A stretch of 39,872 bases of DNA, taken from NCBI GenBank assembly GCA_902609235.1, contig CACLRF010000007.1, positions 1 through 39,872 on the forward strand. The letters run 5' to 3'. Shown piece by piece: positions 33,041-39,872 of this stretch (position 1 is the stretch's first letter; every line of letters begins with the position of its first letter). The stretch is from an uncultured Pelagibacteraceae bacterium. Lineage in GTDB: Bacteria > Pseudomonadota > Alphaproteobacteria > Pelagibacterales > Pelagibacteraceae. Made by a program: the position numbers and the translations under genes. The notes beneath the pieces are model-generated. The model made no database searches and was not told the DNA's origin. It was given only the letters and a program-made list of their open reading frames with translations.

Positions 33041-33376
33041 TTATGATATTTTAAAAGACTCTCCACAGCCACATCTCTCAGTTTCATTAGGATTATTAAA
33101 AACAAACGAGGAGGATAATTCCTCTTTTTTATAATCCATTTCAGTACCAAGAAGATACATAATAGCAGCTGAATCAACAAATACCTTCACGCCCTTATCC
33201 TCAATAATTTCGTCATTAGGATTTAACTCTTTTGTATACTCCATTACATAAGACATGCCTGCACAACCACCTGATTTGATTGATACTCTAACACCAATAG
33301 AATCTTTTTCAGCGTTAGCCATGATTTCTTTAATTCGTAAAGCTGCGTTATCACTTAATTTAATTATTGGGTTCAT
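33041..33376 (-). CDS. sufA: A-type iron-sulfur carrier SufA/IscA
   Basis: Carries assembled iron-sulfur clusters to target proteins. 111 residues. The three cluster cysteines of the HesB/IscA family are present: GGCAGMSY (C38) and the terminal pair in ERCGCGESF. It overlaps the SufT-like gene by one base and is the last recognised gene of the suf operon. SufA is preferred over IscA or ErpA from operon position; the sequence alone would allow any of the three. Confidence 0.9.
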   Translation of the reverse strand: MNPIIKLSDNAALRIKEIMANAEKDSIGVRVSIKSGGCAGMSYVMEYTKELNPNDEIIEDKGVKVFVDSAAIMYLLGTEMDYKKEELSSSFVFNNPNETERCGCGESFKIS

Positions 33377-33675
33377 TATAAATTCAATTCCAATTTTGCT
33401 GCTTCTGACATCATATCTTTATTCCATGGCGGATCCCAAACTAACTCAAGATCAACATCCTCAATACCTTCAACTTGCATTGCCCCTTCTTTAACCTCTT
33501 TTGGTAAACTTTCTGCAACTGGACAGTTTGGGGTTGTCAGTGTCATTTTGATAATAGCAAACTTTTCATCTTTTACTTTGATATCATAAATTAAACCTAA
33601 TTCGTAGATATTTACAGGTAACTCAGGGTCATAAATTTTTCTTATTTCCTCAATTATTTCATCTTTTTTTGTCAT
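33376..33675 (-). CDS. sufT: SufT-like MIP18/DUF59 iron-sulfur maturation protein
   Basis: Small cytoplasmic protein, 99 residues, that assists cluster maturation. Family motifs: IYDPELPVNIYELGLIYDI near the N-terminus and MTLTTPNCPVAESLP with the conserved cysteine, then DVDLELVWDPPW. Three bases after sufU and one base overlap with sufA. The same family includes PaaD-like proteins, but the suf context makes SufT most likely. Confidence 0.88.
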   Translation of the reverse strand: MTKKDEIIEEIRKIYDPELPVNIYELGLIYDIKVKDEKFAIIKMTLTTPNCPVAESLPKEVKEGAMQVEGIEDVDLELVWDPPWNKDMMSEAAKLELNL

Positions 33676-33678
33676 AAT

Positions 33679-34143
33679 TTAATTCTCTGTTTTTACTTCC
33701 TCTGTTTTTTCATCAAAAGCTGAAACCATTGTATGCCAAGATAAAGTTGCACATTTAACTCTCATTGGATATTGCTTAACACCAGATAAACACATTAGTT
33801 TAGTTTTTTCATCCTCACTCAAATACTCAGATTTTAATTCAGGATTTTCCTTAATCATACCTAAAAAATCCTCAACTATCTCTTTAGCCTCATGCTCATT
33901 TTTTCCTTTAATTAAATCTGTCATTATAGAAGCTGAAGCCATTGAAATTGCACAACCACTCCCTTCGAAAGATGCATCTTCTACAATTTTTTGTCCATTT
34001 AGTTTTAAGTAAACATGAACATTATCACCACAAAGAGGATTATTGCCTTTTGCGTCTTTATTAAAACCTTCTGTCTTTCTAAGATTTCTTGGATTCTTAC
34101 CGTGTTCTAATATAATTTCTTGATATAGCTCTTTTAAATTCAT
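33679..34143 (-). CDS. sufU: SufU, zinc-dependent sulfur acceptor of the SUF system
   Basis: NifU-N/IscU-like protein of 154 residues. C38 and D40 (NPLCGDNV), C64 (GSGCAISMAS) and C131 (RVKCATLSW) fall where B. subtilis SufU binds zinc and accepts persulfide. The insertion between C64 and C131 is longer than in IscU, as in SufU. It shares one base with the SufS stop. No SufE is found in the operon, so SufU is probably the SufS partner. Confidence 0.9.
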   Translation of the reverse strand: MNLKELYQEIILEHGKNPRNLRKTEGFNKDAKGNNPLCGDNVHVYLKLNGQKIVEDASFEGSGCAISMASASIMTDLIKGKNEHEAKEIVEDFLGMIKENPELKSEYLSEDEKTKLMCLSGVKQYPMRVKCATLSWHTMVSAFDEKTEEVKTEN

Positions 34144-35360
34144 TATAAATTAAATATTTTTTTACAGTTGTTTATTGACTGGTTTAGCTGATCTAAATCT
34201 TCTTTTGTATTATAAATACCAACTGATGCTCTAGCACTAGCTGGGATATTTAATTTGTCATGTAAAATTTGACAACAATGATGTCCTGCTCTTATTGCAA
34301 CCCCATCTTCATCTAAGATAGTTGCTATATCATGTGGATGAACGCCCTCAATAGTGAATGATAAAACCCCTCCTTTATTTTTTGGATTTCCAATAAGTTT
34401 CACTGAGTTATTTTTTTGTAATAGATCTTGTCCATATTCAACTAAATCAGCTTCATGTTTCATAACATTTTCTATACCAATGCTTTCTAAAAATTTTATT
34501 GATTGGTCGAAAGCAATTACTTGTGCTGTGGCCATAGTTCCTGCCTCGTATTTATTAGGTAATTCACCGTATGATATCCTATCTTTTTTAACTTCATTTA
34601 TCATTCCTCCACCACCTTGGTATGGAGGTAATTCTTCTAACCATTTTTTCTTACCATAAAGAACTCCCAAACCTGTAGGTCCATACATTTTGTGACATGA
34701 AATTGCATAAAAATCACAATCTAAATCTTGCATATCTAGTTTTAAATGTGGGGCTCCTTGGCATCCATCGACTACAACAATTATTCCTTTTGAATGTGCA
34801 AGCTGAGTAATTTCTTTTACAGGTAGAATTGCACCTGTTACATTCGACAAATGAGTAATTGAAATTAATTTTGTTTTTGGGGTTATTTTCTTTTCTATTT
34901 CTTCAAGAGTAATTTCACCTTCTTCGTTTATTTCAGCAAAATTAATTTTTATATTTTTTGATTTTCTTAAAAAATGCCATGGTACATAATTTGAATGATG
35001 CTCAAGTTCTGTAATTAATACTTCATCACCTTCCTGTAAGTAGCTTTGACCTAATGTATTAGCAACCAAATTTAGTGCTTCTGTTGCACCCTTTGTAAAA
35101 ACAATTTCATTTTTATCTTTAGCGTTAATATATTTTTGAACAGATGTTCTTGTATTTTCATACAAATTAGTAGCAGCAACTGCAAGATAATGAACACTTC
35201 TTCCAACATTTGAAAATTGTTTGGTATAAAATTCATTGATTCTATCTACAACTACTTTTGGTTTTTGAGATGAATTAGCACTATCTAAATAAACTAGATC
35301 ATTATTCTGAATTTTTTCATCAAAAATTGGAAATTCTTTTTTTATCTGATCAATGTTCAT
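34143..35360 (-). CDS. sufS: Cysteine desulfurase SufS
   Basis: Pyridoxal-phosphate enzyme that takes sulfur from cysteine for cluster assembly. 405 residues. K224 in SCHKMYGPTG binds the cofactor; C362 in RAGHHCCQ is the persulfide cysteine in the short loop of group II desulfurases. TELEHHSNYVPW and GYPTG-like patterns fit SufS. It overlaps sufD by 4 bases (ATGA) and sufU by one. Paired with SufU, it uses a zinc-swap type of activation by family knowledge. Confidence 0.95.
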   Translation of the reverse strand: MNIDQIKKEFPIFDEKIQNNDLVYLDSANSSQKPKVVVDRINEFYTKQFSNVGRSVHYLAVAATNLYENTRTSVQKYINAKDKNEIVFTKGATEALNLVANTLGQSYLQEGDEVLITELEHHSNYVPWHFLRKSKNIKINFAEINEEGEITLEEIEKKITPKTKLISITHLSNVTGAILPVKEITQLAHSKGIIVVVDGCQGAPHLKLDMQDLDCDFYAISCHKMYGPTGLGVLYGKKKWLEELPPYQGGGGMINEVKKDRISYGELPNKYEAGTMATAQVIAFDQSIKFLESIGIENVMKHEADLVEYGQDLLQKNNSVKLIGNPKNKGGVLSFTIEGVHPHDIATILDEDGVAIRAGHHCCQILHDKLNIPASARASVGIYNTKEDLDQLNQSINNCKKIFNL

Positions 35361-36604
35361 TCTTTAATTCCAATCATATTTTTTATTAAGTTTTTTATTT
35401 CTGAGTCAGTAATTTTTTCAACAACATCAAGTAGAAAACCATTTATTAATAGCTCTCTTGATTGCTGATAACTCAAACCTCTAGACATTAAATAAAATAT
35501 AGAATCATCATTTAAACTGCCTGAAGCTGAACCATGCGAACATTTAACGTCATCAGCATAAATTTCTAATTCAGGCTTGGCATTAAACTCCGACTCTTTA
35601 TTCAACAATATTGCTTTACTTAATTGATATCCGTCAGTTTTCTGGGCATCCGAATTTACATATATTTTTCCTTGATAAACTGCTTTAGAACTTTCATCTA
35701 AAACACTTTTAATTAGTTGATAACTTTTTGTATTTTCAGTTAGATGATTTATTATTGATCTGATTTCGTGATGTTTATCATTATTCAATGAAAAAACACC
35801 ATTTACAAAAGCTGATGCATAAACTCCATTTAAATTACAATTTATCTCATTTTTAGAAAAATTTGATCCAGAGGATAAAATAAATGTTTCAGAAATACTG
35901 TTCTTATCTTGATCAATATTGTTGAAAGAATATTTAATGTTTTTATTTTCAAATTTATCTACTTTATAATTTTTTAAAACTGCATTTTCCTTTAATTCAA
36001 AGTTATAAAATATGTTTAAAAAGTTTTTTTCAGATGTGTCATTAAATAAATCAATTAATCTTAATGAACTATCTTTATCTAGTTCAAAATTAAGCCTTAA
36101 ATTAATATTTTTAGACCAAATTTTGGAGTTTGTTGTATGATAGATAATTAAAGGTTTTTTTAATTGATAACCATTATTTACCAATATTTTAAAACATTTA
36201 TTAGTAAATGCATTGTTCAAGTCAGATAATGAATTGCTATTTTTAAATTCATTAATAGTCTCTGATTGATCAATTATTTCTATTTGATCTTTTTTTTCAT
36301 ATTCAAAATCAATTTTTTCAATTCTACCATTTATAAAAACTATTTTATTATGCTCTAATCCATCTACAAATACAGATGTATCTACTTTATTAGTAGATGT
36401 TTGGTCATTATAAAAACTAAGTTCTCCAATATTATTTTTTATGATTTGATTCAAATCTGAAAATTTCCAATCTTCCTCTTTTCTATTTGGAAAACCTTTA
36501 TCTATGAAATTGTCTAAACAAAATTTTTTTATTTCAATATCTTTTTGAGATAAACTTAAATTTTTTATACTATTATCAAAATCTTTTTGTAATTGTTCTT
36601 TCAT
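35357..36604 (-). CDS. sufD: SufD, subunit of the SufBCD scaffold
   Basis: Beta-helix protein of the SufBC2D iron-sulfur scaffold, 415 residues. The N-terminal part is divergent (helical, NRKEEDWKFSDL motif of SufD at about 38), and the C-terminal half carries YADDVKCSHGSASGSLNDDSIFYLMSRGLS with the conserved cysteine and histidine, followed by LLINGFLLDVVEKI. It directly follows sufC with no gap. Many AT-driven N and K codons occur in the middle part, as expected for a fast-evolving SufD. Confidence 0.93.
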   Translation of the reverse strand: MKEQLQKDFDNSIKNLSLSQKDIEIKKFCLDNFIDKGFPNRKEEDWKFSDLNQIIKNNIGELSFYNDQTSTNKVDTSVFVDGLEHNKIVFINGRIEKIDFEYEKKDQIEIIDQSETINEFKNSNSLSDLNNAFTNKCFKILVNNGYQLKKPLIIYHTTNSKIWSKNINLRLNFELDKDSSLRLIDLFNDTSEKNFLNIFYNFELKENAVLKNYKVDKFENKNIKYSFNNIDQDKNSISETFILSSGSNFSKNEINCNLNGVYASAFVNGVFSLNNDKHHEIRSIINHLTENTKSYQLIKSVLDESSKAVYQGKIYVNSDAQKTDGYQLSKAILLNKESEFNAKPELEIYADDVKCSHGSASGSLNDDSIFYLMSRGLSYQQSRELLINGFLLDVVEKITDSEIKNLIKNMIGIKE

Positions 36605-37339
36605 TTAATTAAAATTTTCATAACCTTTTTTTTCTAGCTCGAGGGCCAAATCTGCGCCACCAGATTTTACAATTTTTCCATTCATCAAAACGTGAACAAA
36701 ATCAGGTTTTATATAATCAAGTAATCTTTGATAGTGTGTAATAATTAAAAATGAGTTGTTTTTATCTCTCAATGTATTAACTCCATCTGCAACGATCTTT
36801 AAAGCATCAATATCTAAACCAGAGTCTGTTTCATCTAAAATTGACAATTTTGGTGCTAGCAATGACATTTGTAAAATTTCATTTTTCTTTTTTTCACCTC
36901 CTGAGAAACCAACATTTAACTGTCTGTTTAATTTTTCCTCATCAAATTTTAATTCTTTGGATTTTTCTTTTACCAATTTTAGAAATTCAATTGCATCAAG
37001 CTCTTTCTCACCCCTAGCTTTTCTCACAGCATTTAAAGAAGTTTTTAAAAATATATTTGTATTTACACCTGGAATTTCTAAAGGATATTGGAAAGCTAAA
37101 AATATACCCTTGTGTGCTCTTTCCTCTGTTTCAAGTTCAAATAAATCTTTCGCTTCAAAAAGAACTTCCCCGGTAACTTCATATCCTTTTTTTCCTGATA
37201 AAATGTTGGATAATGTACTTTTTCCAGATCCGTTAGGACCCATGATTGCATGAACCTCTCCAGGATTTATATCTAAGGATAGCCCATTTAAAATAGACTT
37301 ATTATCAATCTTTGCATTTAAATTATTTATTTTAAGCAT
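36605..37339 (-). CDS. sufC: SufC, ATPase of the SufBCD scaffold
   Basis: ABC-type ATPase that drives cluster assembly on SufB/SufD. 244 residues. Walker A GPNGSGKSTLSN near residues 35-46, signature FSGGEKKKNEILQ, Walker B LSILDETDSGLD, and the switch histidine in LIITHYQRLL. The ETDSGLDIDAL motif is the SufC hallmark. It shares one base with the SufB stop. Confidence 0.96.
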   Translation of the reverse strand: MLKINNLNAKIDNKSILNGLSLDINPGEVHAIMGPNGSGKSTLSNILSGKKGYEVTGEVLFEAKDLFELETEERAHKGIFLAFQYPLEIPGVNTNIFLKTSLNAVRKARGEKELDAIEFLKLVKEKSKELKFDEEKLNRQLNVGFSGGEKKKNEILQMSLLAPKLSILDETDSGLDIDALKIVADGVNTLRDKNNSFLIITHYQRLLDYIKPDFVHVLMNGKIVKSGGADLALELEKKGYENFN

Positions 37340-38781
37340 TAGCCTACACTTCCTTCCAAACTGATACCTACAAGTTTTTGAGCTTCTACAGCAAATTCCA
37401 TAGGCAGTTGTTGCAACACTTCCTTACAAAAACCATTAACAATTAAGCCGACAGCTTCCTCTGGATTTAATCCTCTTTGTTGGCAATAATGTAACTGCTC
37501 TTCGCTTATCTTGGATGTGGTTGCCTCGTGAGCAATATTGGACTCAGAATTTTTGTTTTTTATATAAGGCACAGTATGAGCTCCACATTTATTTCCCATT
37601 AATAAAGAGTCACACTGAGTATAATTATTTGAATTTTTTGCTTTTGATGAAATATCAACTAAACCTCTATAAGTCATATCTGAATTACCAGCTGATATTC
37701 CTTTCGAAATTATTTTACTTTTAGTATTTTTGCCTAAATGGATCATTTTGGTACCTGTATCTGCTTTTTGGTGGTTGTTAGTAATAGCTATTGAATAAAA
37801 CTCACCAACAGAATTATCTCCTTTTAGAATACAACTAGGATACTTCCAGGTAATTGCGGAACCTGTTTCAACTTGTGTCCAGGAAATTTTAGAATTTTTT
37901 CCTTTGCACAAACCTCTTTTTGTTACAAAATTATAAATTCCACCTTTTCCATCTTTATCTCCTGGATACCAATTTTGTACGGTTGAATATTTTATTTCCG
38001 CATCATCAAGTGCAATTAATTCTACATTAGCAGCATGTAACTGATTTTCATCTCTCATTGGTGCTGTACATCCTTCTAAGTAACTAACATAACTTCCTTT
38101 ATCTGCAATAATTAAGGTTCTTTCAAATTGACCTGTATTAGATGCATTAATTCTAAAATAAGTTGATAGTTCCATTGGACATCTAACACCCTCTGGAATG
38201 TACACAAAAGAACCATCTGTAAAAACTGCTGAATTTAATGTTGCAAAAAAATGATCACTTGTTGGAATTACAGATCCTAAATATTTTTTGACTAATTCAG
38301 GGTGATTTTGAATTGCCTCTGATATAGGGCAAAATATTATTCCTTGTTTAGTTAATTCATCTTTAAAAGTAGTAGCTACAGAAACTGAGTCAAATACAGC
38401 ATCAACAGCTATTCCATTTAATCTCGCTTGTTCTTGCAAAGGAATTCCAAGTTTTTTATAAGTTTCTAAAAGTTTAGGATCAAGTTCATCTAAACTTTTG
38501 GGTTTATTTTTCATGCTTTTAGGAGCAGAGTAATAATATAAATCTTGATAATCTATTTTTGGAAATTTAGGTTTCTGCCAATCTGGTTCTTTTAATACCT
38601 TAAATCTCTCAAAAGCTTTTAGTCTGAATTCAAGCATCCATGCAGGTTCTTTTTTTATATTTGAAATAAATTTAATAACATCTTCATTCAAACCTTTTGG
38701 GGCTTGAATATTTTCTATATCTGTAGAAAAACCATATTTGTAGTCTTTTAAATTATTTATTTCTTTTTGTCTGTTATCCAT
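37339..38781 (-). CDS. sufB: SufB, core subunit of the SufBCD scaffold
   Basis: Main scaffold protein for new iron-sulfur clusters. 480 residues, normal. Clear motifs: FSTDIE near the N-terminus, [20 protein letters not shown], the [17 protein letters not shown] region with a conserved cysteine, [39 protein letters not shown] with the sulfur-relay cysteine, and [17 protein letters not shown] near the end. It follows iscR by one base and overlaps sufC by one base. Confidence 0.97.
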   Translation of the reverse strand: MDNRQKEINNLKDYKYGFSTDIENIQAPKGLNEDVIKFISNIKKEPAWMLEFRLKAFERFKVLKEPDWQKPKFPKIDYQDLYYYSAPKSMKNKPKSLDELDPKLLETYKKLGIPLQEQARLNGIAVDAVFDSVSVATTFKDELTKQGIIFCPISEAIQNHPELVKKYLGSVIPTSDHFFATLNSAVFTDGSFVYIPEGVRCPMELSTYFRINASNTGQFERTLIIADKGSYVSYLEGCTAPMRDENQLHAANVELIALDDAEIKYSTVQNWYPGDKDGKGGIYNFVTKRGLCKGKNSKISWTQVETGSAITWKYPSCILKGDNSVGEFYSIAITNNHQKADTGTKMIHLGKNTKSKIISKGISAGNSDMTYRGLVDISSKAKNSNNYTQCDSLLMGNKCGAHTVPYIKNKNSESNIAHEATTSKISEEQLHYCQQRGLNPEEAVGLIVNGFCKEVLQQLPMEFAVEAQKLVGISLEGSVG

Positions 38782-38782
38782 T

Positions 38783-39208
38783 CTAAACTCTTGTTTCTTT
38801 GTTGTTGTTTAATAAATCTTTTAGGCTTTTATTTTCAAAGAATGTGTTTATGTGCATCTCTAATTCATCCCATAAATTATGAGTAATGCACTTTGTGGCT
38901 TTGCCGTTGCATCCTTTTTTAGATTCTTTTTTACATTGAACAGTTTTTACTTTCTCATCTACAGCATGGAAAATATTTGTTAATTTTATATCATTTGGAT
39001 TTTTATTTAGAACGTACCCTCCTTGCGTTCCTCTAATGCTTTTAACAATTTCGTTTTTTTTTAATTTAAAAAAAATTTGTTCTAGATAATCTAAAGATAT
39101 ACCTTGTCTTAATGATATGTCTCTTAGTGATACAGGATTAATATTATCAAACCTGGCTAAATCAACTAATGCCATTACAGCATATCTACCTTTTGATGTA
39201 AGTTTCAT
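38783..39208 (-). CDS. iscR: Rrf2-family iron-sulfur regulator IscR
   Basis: Transcription factor that senses cluster supply with a [2Fe-2S] cluster and controls the suf operon. 141 residues. The winged helix starts [18 protein letters not shown]; the wing is [11 protein letters not shown]. Cluster ligands are C92, C100, C107 and H110 (CITHNLW). The spacing C-x7-C-x6-C is wider than the C-x5-C-x5-C of E. coli IscR, with extra lysines in the loop. AAGGG (39215-39219) serves as ribosome binding site. First gene of the operon iscR-sufBCDSU-sufT-sufA, with an IscR box in its promoter, so it is self-regulated. Confidence 0.94.
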   Translation of the reverse strand: MKLTSKGRYAVMALVDLARFDNINPVSLRDISLRQGISLDYLEQIFFKLKKNEIVKSIRGTQGGYVLNKNPNDIKLTNIFHAVDEKVKTVQCKKESKKGCNGKATKCITHNLWDELEMHINTFFENKSLKDLLNNNKETRV

Positions 39209-39231
39209 TTTTTACCCTTAAATTGTGGGTT

Positions 39232-39259
39232 TTTATACATACCTGACTAAAATGGTCAA
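39232..39259 (-). promoter_or_regulatory. iscR-suf operon promoter
   Basis: On the minus strand TTGACC (39254-39259), a 16-base gap and TATAAA (39232-39237), a near-consensus sigma-70 promoter. Transcription would start near 39225, giving a leader of about 17 bases with AAGGG before the ATG at 39208. Confidence 0.75.
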
Positions 39260-39263
39260 GTTT
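39239..39263 (-). promoter_or_regulatory. Type 1 IscR-binding site overlapping the iscR -35
   Basis: The minus strand reads AAACTTGACC-ATTTT-AGTCAGGTAT, a close match in layout to the type 1 IscR site (TTGAC ... AGTCGGGTAT-like) of proteobacterial iscR promoters. It overlaps the -35 TTGACC, so cluster-loaded IscR would block its own promoter. Matched from memory of the motif, not by a matrix scan. Confidence 0.65.
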
Positions 39264-39345
39264 AGAGTATAAAAAAAAACTAACATATTGTCGCTGACTT
39301 ATGATAAACGTACATTTTTTTTGAGAATAATAATCAATATCGCTT

Positions 39346-39872
39346 ATGGATAACAAAATTTTAGAAATATTTATACCTGGTCCTGCAGGAAGACTTGAGG
39401 CTAAATATTATAAAAGTAAAAAAAATACATCCCCAATTGCTTTAGTATTACAGCCCCATCCTCAATATGGAGGAACTATGAATAACAAAGTAGTAGTAGA
39501 TACTTTTCATACATTTATGGATAATGATTTTTCAGTATGCAGAGTAAATTTCAGAGGTGTTGGCAAAAGTGATGGAGAATTTGATAATGGTCAAGGCGAA
39601 CTTGCTGATGCAGCTGCTGCTTTAGATTGGTTAGAAAGAGAAAATTTTGATAATTCACAATGTTGGGTTTCAGGATTTTCATTTGGATCTTTAATTGCAA
39701 TGCAATTATTAATGAGAAGACCGGAAATTAATAGGTTTATAGCAATTTCACCTCAACCAAATGTTTATGATTTTTCTTTTTTATCTCCATGCCCTACATC
39801 AGGATTGATGGTTTATGGAAAAAAAGATGAATTGGTTCCATTGGAATATATCATAGAATTAGATAAAAGATT
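39346..39872 (+). CDS. Alpha/beta hydrolase (C-terminus outside window)
   Basis: Start of an alpha/beta-hydrolase-fold protein; 175 residues seen to the window edge. Visible: the oxyanion region QPHPQYGGTMNNKVV, VNFRGVGKSDGEFDNG, and the nucleophile elbow GFSFGS with the catalytic serine. The later aspartate and histidine are partly beyond the edge; GKKDELVP may hold the acid. The short spacing and YGGTMNN motif recall the YsgA/DUF-type soluble hydrolases of alphaproteobacteria. Divergent from iscR, sharing its 137-base promoter region. Substrate unknown. Confidence 0.85.
   Translation, partial: MDNKILEIFIPGPAGRLEAKYYKSKKNTSPIALVLQPHPQYGGTMNNKVVVDTFHTFMDNDFSVCRVNFRGVGKSDGEFDNGQGELADAAAALDWLERENFDNSQCWVSGFSFGSLIAMQLLMRRPEINRFIAISPQPNVYDFSFLSPCPTSGLMVYGKKDELVPLEYIIELDKR

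Noticed and set aside
36756..37253. Open frame of 165 codons on the plus strand opposite sufC
   Set aside because: It is the antisense shadow of a well-defined ATPase gene, rich in serine and phenylalanine as such shadows are in AT-rich DNA.
1..39872. tRNA, rRNA, CRISPR, insertion sequences or prophage parts
   Set aside because: No cloverleaf-like or spacer-repeat pattern, no transposase or integrase frame; intergenic space is too short for most of these.

Overview
The window is AT-rich, gene-dense DNA with very short spacers and many 1-4 base gene overlaps. Gene content (TRAP, tripartite tricarboxylate and sugar ABC transporters, an IscR-SufBCDSU-SufT-SufA operon beside glnA, MsrPQ, little local regulation) points to a streamlined marine alphaproteobacterium, most likely SAR11 (Candidatus Pelagibacter or a relative). 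That placement is inference from gene order, composition and protein style; no search was run. I saw no rRNA, tRNA, insertion sequence, prophage or CRISPR array.

Layout. 1-2511 (minus): tripartite tricarboxylate transporter tctC-tctB-tctA; tctB is split by an apparent one-base frameshift, and a terminator hairpin lies inside its first codons. 2581-4751 (plus): a PdxA-like dehydrogenase and a rhamnonate-dehydratase-like enolase-superfamily enzyme. 4756-16218 (minus): a long catabolic gene train, read from high to low coordinates: Gfo/Idh/MocA dehydrogenase, IolG, a 50-codon remnant of an ABC ATPase, IolD, a second-type Gfo/Idh/MocA protein, a 2-hydroxyacid dehydrogenase family protein, a sugar ABC transporter (ATPase, permease, binding protein), FucU/RbsD, ribokinase and a short-chain dehydrogenase. 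16247-17149 (plus): IolE, divergent from the train. 17188-18153: a second 2-hydroxyacid dehydrogenase. 18266-21290 (plus): a complete TRAP transporter, dctQ-dctM-dctP. 21331-24252: a Sel1-repeat protein, a di-haem cytochrome c peroxidase with no canonical start codon, and another Gfo/Idh/MocA protein. 24245-27429 (minus): aldehyde dehydrogenase, HpcH/HpaI aldolase and a third 2-hydroxyacid dehydrogenase. 27503-29891 (plus): msrP-msrQ-homocysteine methyltransferase. 29884-31250 (minus): an EamA-type exporter and a YbaK-type deacylase. 31388-32794 (plus): glnA. 32804-39208 (minus): iscR-suf operon ending in a small unknown gene. 39346-39872 (plus): start of an alpha/beta hydrolase.

From 1 to about 27.4 kb the window reads as a catabolic island for carbohydrates and polyols: three transporters of three different families, each beside dehydrogenases, dehydratases and an aldolase for inositol and sugar-acid breakdown. 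Its inositol set has the first three steps (IolG, IolE, IolD) but not IolB, IolC or IolJ here. A RhmD-like dehydratase, an SDR, an HpaI-type aldolase and an aldehyde dehydrogenase could together form a non-phosphorylative deoxy-sugar route. No transcription factor is encoded in the first 38.7 kb; control may rest on hairpins, ribosome binding strength and a few dyads. From about 31 kb onward the content is housekeeping: nitrogen assimilation and iron-sulfur cluster assembly, with a convincing IscR box and promoter before iscR.
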